Of a stretch of DNA of 64,000 nucleotides, positions 1 to 8,600 are shown piece by piece (the stretch's first letter is position 1; every line of letters starts with the position of its first letter). A program made the translations under genes and the position numbers. Where the stretch lies: NCBI RefSeq assembly GCF_035582795.1, contig NC_134366.1, forward strand, positions 95,227,756-95,291,755, read 5' to 3'. This DNA comes from Mycteria americana (lineage: Eukaryota; Chordata; Aves; Ciconiiformes; Ciconiidae). A model generated the notes under the pieces. It did not search any database. It was not told the DNA's origin and was given only the letters and a program-made list of their open reading frames with translations.

Positions 1-1039
1 GTTACCTTTCATAATATGTTCCTTAAAACACATTTTAACGATGTATTCTTCCCACAAATTTTGAACCTTCACTTCTTAAGTGAAAGGTGATCCTTCACTT
101 TGGATCTTTTTCTTGACTCTTTGAAAGTTGCCCCTGCCTCTTTGAAAATACTGCTTTCTTTTTGGCAAACCAGACATAGTCATCTCCTTGGCTTGAGTAT
201 TAGCAAACTGTTAATCAGTTTATCACCAACTGATACACTTCTCTTCCTACCTGATCAAAACCAAAAATACTTCTGAAAGTCAGTGTGTATTATCTCTTTA
301 ATCAGAAGGCTTTATTTCATGTAAGGCTTCACCCATGTTTTATACAAACATAACAATGGACTATGCCACATCTCGCTATCAGATATGATCACTGGACCAG
401 ACACAACTGAGCTCTACCCCACACAGGGTAAGTGAGGCACGGGATGTCTGAAGAGTATCCCCAGCTGACAGCTACATTCGTAGCACAGGGTTTGATTCAC
501 TTTTTGTCCATGATGCAGCTAACTGGGGTCAGTGCAGCACGCAGGTTCTCATGCAGCACTTCTCAGACATGGCAGCAGCACCCCAAGGGCACAGCAGGAA
601 CAGAGAGCTCCTCCAGGCACAGGCTGCCTTTGCATTTGCCAAGCAGATGTCCAGATTAAAGCCCCTCATAGCCGAGGGGACAGCAGAGATGCCCAGGTGG
701 GACAAGGTGTGTGGGTGACGGGCCACAAAACCCACCCCAACAGATGGAGTAGAAGCACTTGAGGATTGTGTGAGCTCTTTTGTTTGGGATTTTTCATTTT
801 GTTTTTTCCCTACAGACTTGGGAGTCATGAGACATGAAAAGTGCCCATGAGACTAAAAAGCAGCTAGATGGTTTTCATATATGTTTCATTTGCTGAGGGT
901 GAGTTTGATGCAGCAGAACTTTATTCCAGGATTCCCTCTAAAGGACAAACAAGATTATGTGAACAGAAGGCAGGCAAAACAACATGTATTTAACTGACGT
1001 GTGGGACTGAGCAGAGCAAAGAAACGGGGCATTTCCTCC
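1..1039. other. Intergenic, no recognised feature
   Basis: No gene or clearly recognised repeat is seen here. Short open frames at 432-828 run on both strands but have no family resemblance I can name. The part nearest 1039 may belong to the 5' portion (gag side) of the DIRS1-like fossil that follows, but I cannot show that. Confidence 0.5.
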
Positions 1040-1702
1040 TGAACAATCTGTTGGTGGAGGGATTTCCATCAGGTGTTCAGAGTTGGTTGCAATATGGAGG
1101 ACCGGCTAATCTTCTGGAAAGACATTTGGAAGAGGACCATATGGAGCTATTTTCATTGCCACACTGGGAAAAGATAGCAACAGAGCAGAGGAAGAAGCCA
1201 CAGCTAACAACACACATTACAGAAGCAGAGGCAGGCCATATAGAGTCTTTTGAAGGATGTGCTTTTAACCTGTGATTGAATTTAGACAAGAATTAACTGA
1301 TGGACAGGGGACAGTGGAGTGAAGTGTGACTTGTGGCTGTTGATAATGACAGCAAAAGTGCAGTTTAATTTCAGTGTAGAGTGCTGTCTTTTAGACAGCT
1401 TATAAACTTTCACACTGCTGTGCCAGACACAGGTTTGGAAACTAAGATTAAGTTTATGCCATGGAAAAGGGCAAGAAGGATGATAAGAAGTAGATGAAAA
1501 GGGCAAGGAAGGAGCACTAATCCTCGAGCAGAAGGATGAGGTAGTTTGGGGAACCAGAAATTTCCCAGTTAATCTGTATGAACTTGAGGTTCTGTTTCGG
1601 GATGACCATAAGAGACAATATTTCTAGCAGAGTTGTCCTTGAGGGGGAACCAGGAGTACTGTAACAGCCAAGAATTTAAAATCAGTAAAGGGTTGGAAAG
1701 AA

Positions 1703-2191
1703 ATGGCCTATAAAAAAATAATAAATGAGGTGGCTGCAAAGAGGATTATGAGTGCCTTTACTCCTCCAGGACAGATATTGACAAAAGGATGTGATGAATT
1801 CACAATGATGCATTCAGCCCCGCTCTTATCCTCACAGAGTGTCCATAAATGATGGTGGTGACCCTCGATTAGTTCTTTGATACACATTTTCCTTGACCTA
1901 GCAGTATCAGTCATTCTTCCCCACGGCCTTGTAACATGGCTTGCAAATTGTAACACCAAATTGGTATTTCAGCTATTACCAGCTCACCATCATGATTTCA
2001 ATTTGCTGGGATTCAAGATCCAGGGACAGTATTTCTTCAAGAAAGCAATGTCAATAGGTTGCTCGGTGGCCAGTAAAGCCTCTGGTAATTCATCAAAATG
2101 CAGTACAGGCAGTGAAACGGGAAGTGGAAAGCCTCTGGCAGCTTACTGTCCTCAGGACTTTGCTGGAAAGGGAGGGAAGAAAGGACAGTAG
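1703..2191 (+). pseudogene. Broken reverse transcriptase of the DIRS1-like element
   Basis: In frame 2 the translation runs through NEVAAKRIMSAF, then HSAPLLSSQSV, which corresponds to the 'lxhLSaPxgxSVN' block of DIRS RTs. After a few stops comes FQLLPAHHHDFNLLGF, then GQYFFKKAMSIGCSV, the fingers/palm region around 'LLGFxxxGxYYfDkxLPMGCS'. The palm aspartate of motif A is replaced (NCNTKLVF where DIRS RTs have a D before the AF), and the YxDD box has decayed to YCPQDF. Both changes would abolish polymerase activity. Stops occur at about 1840-1860. The run of recognisable blocks in one frame makes chance resemblance unlikely. It is not CR1 RT, whose fingers and palm motifs differ. Confidence 0.68.
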
Positions 2192-2199
2192 TACACAAC

Positions 2200-2515
2200 A
2201 GTGTGGTAGCGGACTGTGGTAGCAGAGAGGTAAGAAGTCCCTATGGCCACATAAGAGGACAGAGGGTTTCTGCACAGAAGCTGCCTTGGGAAGGTAAACA
2301 AGCTAGACACCCGTATAGGACCAACCATGCTGCCACAGGAGGAGCGGATAGAAATCAGAAGGACAAGGGGGCCAGGAAGGATCATTCAAACAGTTGCAGG
2401 TGTTGCTGGGGGACACTTCGACCTTGTATGCATGGAGGTAGTGATTGCACAAAGGCACGGCGCACTAATCGCTGCAAAATGTGATGGTCGTATACAAAAG
2501 AGGCTTATATGTTAA
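2200..2515 (+). pseudogene. RT thumb-like remnant of the DIRS1-like element
   Basis: The translation alternates between frames 1 and 2. It shows a weak match to the 'tfLGxxxDTxxxxxxLPxerlxxir' segment that follows the RT palm in DIRS elements (around 2285-2375, LPQEERIEIRRTRG). A block after it resembles the 'lqsLxGxlxFacrvvxpGRaf' connector (2376-2470). Similarity is weaker than for the palm region, and its order directly after the decayed YxDD box is the main support. Confidence 0.5.
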
Positions 2516-2729
2516 TGAGCAACATGATTCACCATAGCATAAACTTGTAAGGAGTCTGTGGTGCGGTGCTGATGGTATTACACCTTGTTCCAAATAAGGA
2601 CATAGCAGGCCTGGGTAAACGTATCTGAGGCAATTCACTTCAATTTCAGGACAACACATTTGTTTTGGAAACGAGCTCCTCAACCAGCGGATTGCTCAGG
2701 GCAACGCCTTTGCGCCTATGGATCCTGAG

Positions 2730-3150
2730 TAAGGGGCAAGGCAAGGGATGCAGGCCTATTTTGCACCAAAGATATGGAGGGCCTGTAAAAGCACATTCTG
2801 CGGAGTTTTTGAGGTTCTCAGGGAAGGTAAATCTGGAGGAAAATGACTTCTGCAATGCAAATGTAGCACAATATGGATTTCCTCATCGAGCAGGGCCTGG
2901 CAACGTCCACTAGAGAAAGTCAGTCCATAGCCATTGCTCTGAGTAGAGGGCTGATGGATTCTACGGAACGGTGTGGGAGTCCCAACTCACACGTTGGGAT
3001 TGAGAGATGGTCAGACCTGGATTTCTTGGAAACAAGTGGAGAGAATGCAGGCCTCATTCTTATGGGCAGTTACAGAGCTTCACTCATTAGGGTAGACAGA
3101 CCTTTGGCTTCACACATGGCTATTAGTTATGTAGCATGTGATGCATACTA
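2730..3150 (+). pseudogene. Tyrosine recombinase N-terminal remnant of the DIRS1-like element
   Basis: Frame 1 reads YFAPKIWRACKSTFCGVFE, matching the 'aPsTxraYxxxwxxFxxfc' opening of the SAM-like core-binding domain of DIRS recombinases. At about 2873 the reading shifts to frame 2 with DFLIEQGLATSTRESQSIAI, matching the 'vldFLxxgLxxGlaxsTlrxxvsai' helix pair that follows. The next part, about 2960-3050, has a plausible counterpart to the '(shPxvxRfl)' segment. The catalytic R-H-R-Y half is absent or unrecognisable. A frameshift near 2850 and the missing C-terminus make it non-functional. Alternative: a Crypton or Ngaro recombinase. Confidence 0.5.
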
Positions 3151-3446
3151 AAGTATATCTTATTGTTCTTCTGGAGTTTTGAGAAGAAACTGAAGTGATT
3201 CCTCATGTGATGGTCCAACTGGTCTATCCCTACCTGCTATAAATGCAACAAATATACCTCTACGTATTCTAATTTTTTTTAAATATAAAAATCTGTTTAC
3301 ACACAGTTTGATGACATATCCACTCTGCATTTAGCTCTTCACCTTGTATAGTACTTCTGTTGTATTTTATTAGCTATAGCTGCATGTGTGTGTATATATA
3401 CTATCTAATTACATCTTTATACACTATAATATATTATCCTATGTGC
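3151..3446. other. Intergenic AT-rich spacer
   Basis: This is AT-rich sequence between the DIRS1-like remnant and a CR1 fragment. It could include an unrecognised 3' end of the DIRS1-like element. I see nothing else in it. Confidence 0.4.
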
Positions 3447-4003
3447 AGGGATGGAATTAGTAAAGCTAAAGCTTAGTTGGATAAGAAACCAGTATGGCTA
3501 GGAAGAGCTGTTAAGAAGGACTTCTGTAAGTACAGTGGCAGCAAAACGAAGGCTAGGGAAAACTTAGATCTGCTGTAGGTCCCCTACCTAGGGGACCTAG
3601 TGACAAAGGAGATGGAGAACGTGAGGTACTCGGTGCTTTTTTTGCTTCAGTTTTTACTGGCATTTTCTTCCCTCAGGTGTACCAGGAACCTAATAACAGT
3701 CAGTGGAACTGAAGCATTGCTCATGGTAGAGGGTAACTAGCAGAGTTAGGGACCATTTAAACCAGCTGGACATACAAGACTGGATGGGGTGCATCCAACA
3801 GCGCTGGGACAGCTGGCTGCTGTCATTGCAAGATCTCTAGCACTTTTGAAAGGTCATGGCAATCACACATAGGTTTCTGAAGACTGGGGAGGGAAAACAT
3901 CACATCCCTCTTCAAGAGGGGCAAGAAGGAAGAGCTGGAGAAATACAGGCCAGTCATCCGTGCATGGAAAAGTTGGGGAACAAATTTTTCTGGAAGCCAT
4001 TTA
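3447..4003 (+). mobile_element. CR1 LINE fragment (endonuclease-RT linker to RT start)
   Basis: The conceptual translation contains the CR1 ORF2 linker between endonuclease and reverse transcriptase: FCKYSGSKTKAREN, then GDLVTKEMEN. Further on it reads like the start of the RT domain (a run resembling 'grke..nYRPVSLtsvpgK.me' at about 3925-3995). The copy has indels and stops. It is truncated at both ends, which is unusual for CR1, a family that is normally only 5'-truncated. Its 3' side stops where the left arm of the inverted repeat begins, so a later insertion or deletion removed the rest. Confidence 0.75.
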
Positions 4004-4165
4004 GGACTGTAGGGTTGTCTATTACGGGTGCTAAACAGCCGCCATTAACACAAGCTCATCATAGGTCAGCACCTTTCAGTACCTGACAGGGTGGCTGTCT
4101 CAGAGTTTAGGCACAAGCAGCCACTCTTAAACACGAGTGAAGTTGGTACTCAGCTTCCCACAGTA
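3998..4165 (+). repeat. Left arm of a ~170 bp inverted repeat
   Basis: This segment reappears, reverse-complemented and with few differences, at 5462-5633. Shared landmarks are GACTGTAGGGTTG near the outer end, CACAAGCTCATCATAGGTC in the middle and CAGCTTCCCACAGTA at the inner end. The arms fit long terminal inverted repeats of a non-autonomous DNA transposon of about 1.4 kb once the later LTR is removed. Two independent insertions of one short repeat in opposite orientation is an alternative. I could not define a flanking target duplication. Confidence 0.75.
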
Positions 4166-4166
4166 C

Positions 4167-4171
4167 AGCAT
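4167..4171. repeat. Target site duplication of the solo LTR, left copy (AGCAT)
   Basis: AGCAT immediately precedes the LTR at 4172 and recurs immediately after it at 4416-4420. A 5 bp duplication is typical of ERVL-type integration. Confidence 0.8.
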
Positions 4172-4415
4172 TGTGGTGGGTTGACCTGGGCCAACAGCCA
4201 AGCGCCCCACACAGCTGCTCACTCCCTCCCTTTCTCCCACTCACTGGGGGGCACAGAGTGGGAAAAAGAGAAAGCCTTGATGCTGTGCAAGCACTGCTCA
4301 GCAATAGGCAAAACACTGCTGTGTTATCAACACTGTTTCGGTCACAAATCCAAAACACTGCATCATAAGGGCTGCTATGACCAGAATTACCTCCATCCCA
4401 GCCAGACCCAGTACA
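4172..4415 (-). mobile_element. Solo LTR, avian ERVL type, internally shortened
   Basis: Read on the minus strand the element begins TGTACTGGGTCTGGCTGGGA and ends GGTCAACCCACCACA, so it has TG...CA ends. Its opening and middle resemble a common bird endogenous-retrovirus LTR (the TguLTR5-like group of ERVL elements). It is flanked by a perfect AGCAT duplication. No internal retroviral genes flank it, so it is a solo LTR left by recombination between two LTRs. At 244 bp it is short for this group as I remember it, suggesting an internal deletion or a short subfamily. Confidence 0.8.
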
Positions 4416-4420
4416 AGCAT
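4416..4420. repeat. Target site duplication of the solo LTR, right copy (AGCAT)
   Basis: Direct copy of the 5 bp that precede the LTR; see the left copy. Confidence 0.8.
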
Positions 4421-5461
4421 GAAAAACCTTCTAATGATATTTTGATAAATGCTTAGCACGGGATAATTGAACATAAAACTAGACTTCTGTGAAAAGCATA
4501 AAAATTGTAATACTAGCAACTAAAATAAATTAATTTAAATCATGTAGTCTGGACAAGTGGAAAAAATTGAAAACTGGTAAACAAACTGAATCTTTGTGCA
4601 AAGAAAAATAAAATATAGATGCATACTTTAAAAATGCCTTATAACCTTTAGCTCTCAGCCAGCAAGTATTTTGAAAATATACTCATTAAAACTGACATAA
4701 TTCTGGAACACAACTGAAAAGCAAAACAATCCTTCCACCATTGTTCAAACCCTGCAGTTTCCTAAGGAGAGGTCATAAGACTTCCCAACCCTAAAGAATG
4801 CTGATACTTTGCATTCTTTTCATGCAAGAAGAAAGAGGACTGGAGAGATAACAGGAGAAAGAATGTCTTAGCCTTATACCCTTGAGCTGTGATGAAATAC
4901 CAGTCTACTTACATTTAATTATGTTCAGTTTATAACAAAGCATTCAACAGAAAACATCAATAAGAATGTTGACACACTCAGACTCCTTCTAATAAGAATG
5001 AAGAAGAATTATAGTTGGAAATCTGGCATCTAGAATTCAACCAAAAAGGGATTTTTGCTGTTTAGCAATTAGTTCTCTCTGTAACGTAAAGTAGTGTTTC
5101 TAAAGGAAAATTATTGGGTAGATTTACAACTGAGCTATGTGTTAAGATGAGTTCAAAGATTAAAAAATGACTACATTACTCTAGACAAAGACACATTTGG
5201 ACTAAATATACACCACAATATATAATTTCTTGCTGTCTATTACTTAATGTTCTCTGGAAGGAACATAAATAATGCATAAAGTAACTAAACTTTGCAATTG
5301 ATATGTTTGCTGCAAAGTTAACAGAAATCTTAGGTCAACTACTGAAGGTCTGAAACTAAGGCACTAAGGCTCTTCCAGGAGAAAAAGTGTTTTTTAGAAT
5401 AGGTCTGGCTATCTCTTGGAAGGATAAAGCGGGGTCAGGTAAAGCCTATGTCAGGGACTGT
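4421..5461. other. Interior between the inverted-repeat arms
   Basis: AT-rich DNA with no open frame of note and no recognised transposase. If the arms are terminal inverted repeats, this is the body of a non-autonomous element. Confidence 0.45.
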
Positions 5462-5633
5462 TACTGTGGGAAGCTGAGTACCACCTTCACTCATGTGTCT
5501 TAGGAGTGGCTGCTTGTGCCTAAGCTCCGAGACAGCCACCCTGTCAGGTCCTCAAAGGTGCTGACCTATGATGAGCTTGTGTTAATGGCAGCTGTTTAGC
5601 ACCTGCAACAGTCAACCCTACAGTCTTAAATGG
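5462..5633 (-). repeat. Right arm of the ~170 bp inverted repeat
   Basis: Reverse complement of 3998-4165 with scattered substitutions and small indels. The outer end (CCCTACAGTC, then TTAAATGG) mirrors the left end. See the left arm for interpretation. Confidence 0.75.
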
Positions 5634-8600
5634 TTATTTCCTAGAAGCTAGGGCCTACTGTCCATACTTGGGTACATGCAAAACTCCCTCTGAAGCCAGG
5701 AACAATTCTGATGAAAGAATAGGAAGAACCTGAAGATACTGAAATCAATGATGTTGGGTGTTGTTTACCATGGATGTGGTATCTGACCCTAAATATGAAA
5801 TATGGACACTAAGCAACCATGACTTCTGTAATGAGTGCTTACTGCAAGGCTTGCAGTCAGCCAGGTTCTCAGTTCCCATCACAACCACAAAAAACCCCAA
5901 CGTTCTGATGTTAACTGTTTTTAGAAATAAAATGTAGAAAAAAAAAACCCCACCAAATCCAATGTACTTGGAAACAGTAAGAATTTAAATTAGCTTGACT
6001 TTTTTCATTTTCACTTTTGAACCGACATTAATTCTTCCCCTTATTGAAATAGCACAGCTTCCACGGGTCCAAATCAGTTGCAATCTCACAGACAGAATGG
6101 GATGGGAAACAGAGGGACAGAGAAGCGGTAAGACCCAAAGCTGAGTACACCACCTAATTCTCTTGAGTCTCATTTGGGAGCCATACCAGTAGCTTCCAAA
6201 GCAATCGCAGTCCCCATTTCCACTGGCAGTGAAGCTTCCACGTGACTCAAAAAACCCAAGGGGCTGGGCACGCTCATACTCATGCAGAGGGAAGCCTTGT
6301 CATCTACAGAGCTAGAAGAACAAGACTCTCTCTAACTGGGCAGCAGTAATGTGCCCATTATCTATAATGATAAAATACGCAATTTCTTTAGTAAGTCCCA
6401 GACTAAGAAGACCTAATGGAGAGAGAACTGTGCCTCAAGAGGCCTGGCTTCTGTTTTCACGTCTGCTGCTAGTTTGGCTTTGGCAACTTATTTTTACCTC
6501 TCTGTACTTCCATTTACCCATTGTAAGGCAGGGCATAATGAAAATGATGGCCTTTATGCAGAATGTTGAGATTTTTGGATGAAAAAACTCCAAAGGATGG
6601 CTTTTACTTTCCCTCTTGCACTAGACATCTTCGTCCCTCCCTCTCTCCCGCCCTTCCTACTTTCCTTCATTCTTTCTCTTTCCCTCTCTTTCTTCTTCCC
6701 TCTGTCCTCCTCCCTCCTTCCTCCCTTCGAATCTATAAATGGCTTTATTAATCTTCCATAACAGAATACTTTTGTAGTATTATCACTGTAATTAGTGTCC
6801 TAGGGCAGAACTGAATTGCACTGAATCGGAGGAAGAATGAGTAGTGACATTTTGTAGTGCAAAGGCTCTGTAAAGTCACAGAGGTTTATTCACTTTATTT
6901 TGCTTTATTTTCCTTTTAGTATATAGTGGTAGAGACATTTATAAAGATTTTAATGAAAAGCACTAAATTTTAGCTTAATGTGAGGCTGCATCGTGATAGT
7001 GGCTTCCATTTGGGTTTTCCTTAAAGGCAGAATTCTCCTGTGAAGTCAATATACTTCAGCTGTATGGCAAATAACAACCTGTAACTGTTCTTGAAAGACA
7101 AGAAACCCAGTACAAACTATGTCATTCTAGCATGCACCGTGTCTAAAACTTAGATAGATAATATTGTAAACAACAGTGGGGAGAAGCAAATGTAAAAAGT
7201 AGTAATTGCATCTAAGATAACTATTAACAAAAAACCAGAATGCTTTTGTCAAAAAGGCATACAGACTATGTTCTTCACTTGCTAGAAACCTCATACTGAG
7301 AAATCGCTTTTTGTGCTGATTTAATGTTTGATAACAGCTCAAAAGTCTGAACTTTATGACAATACAACATAAGAGTAGGAATGTAAGGTTTCAACATTTC
7401 TTTATGAAAACATCATTCCACCTTTCTGATGAGATAGACCTGTTGTACATGTTTTAGCAGAAACATTTCCAAGGAAATTTAATAAAACACTAAGTAATAA
7501 GTAATGAAGTAAAAAGAAAGCAATAAAACACTGAGTTTAAGATTCAATTCAGTAACTTTTAACACTCAACAGATTTACATGTTTGCCCTGGTGGGAACTT
7601 ATTCTAATTCTAAAGAAAAAAATGACTTATATAGGTTTTCCTGGAAAACTGAATTAGTAAATCCAGTGAGCAAATAAATTTTGTTCCTTGTGAGAGTAAC
7701 AGTGCAGTTAGAGTAACGACATGGAATCAATCAGATCATCAAGATACGAAGAAACCAGCAAACACTGGCAACCCAAGTGACTTTAATCATTAAGTTAATG
7801 CAACAACAGTCGGTAAGGGAAGAGTGGAAAACGGATACTAAAGCACATGTTACTTTCTTGCCCCAAATTTGTTTACTTGTTTTCTTACCAAAAATGTTTT
7901 CCCAGATCTGCACATTATAACAATATCACTTTTTTGGATGGCGGCCCACGCAATCTCTGAAGATTTCCTAGCAAACCATAGTCTTAAAAACTGCACCCGC
8001 TTCTTAATCTAGAGTAGCACTGGACAGAAAAAAAAAAGCCATTATTTGGCTTTTGATAAAGTCTCTACATATTTCTGTGGAAGTAGAAAAGCGGGGAACT
8101 TTCCCATCTTGTTACTGTATCAGATTGTAAACCCATTGTTCTAAGTAGTGGGTAGTGACATATACAAGTAAAAATCTGCAAACTCAAAAAGTCGAAGTGA
8201 AGGATCAAATTCCAAAGAAAACCCTTTCGTTTGTCTATCATTTCTCAGAAACTTATCATGTTACCCTAAAAATGTCAAAAAGGATTAGAATTATGTGAAG
8301 AACAGATATTTTTATTAACTGGCTGGGGAAAAAAAAAAAAAGAGAAAAACAATTTCATTCCTCAGTGGTTTTTAATCTTTAAAAATAGCAAAACCTTAAA
8401 ACATGCTGTTGAAACAAACCAGCCCAACTTTCAAAACAACTAACTGTTTTCAGGAGAAACTATTTTGGATGCATTATCAAAACCAGCTAGTAGCTTTCAT
8501 TGACTTTATGCTTATCTACAAATCTGGCAAAAAACTACTCACTGGGAGAGTTTTGTCCACCCTATAGCTAAATACAGAGCAGTTTATCCTGCTCCCCAGG

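Larger units (their letters stand above)
1040..3150 (+). mobile_element. Degenerate DIRS1-like (tyrosine recombinase) retrotransposon fossil
   Basis: Conceptual translation gives a chain of DIRS1-type signatures in the order expected for these elements. At about 1040-1110 there is a stretch resembling the 'leader' motif before the RT (LLVEGFPSG...YGGP). At 1703-1760 is the block ending NEVAAKRIMSAF. The RT core is at 1870-2190, and an RT thumb-like part at 2200-2490. At 2730-2990 there is a segment resembling the N-terminal (core-binding) part of a DIRS tyrosine recombinase. The reading moves between frames 1 and 2 and meets several stops, so the element is dead. The RNase H region expected between RT and recombinase looks missing or very short. 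The catalytic half of the recombinase and any split or inverted terminal repeats were not found. The assignment is from motif reading only; another YR-element subtype is possible. Confidence 0.65.
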
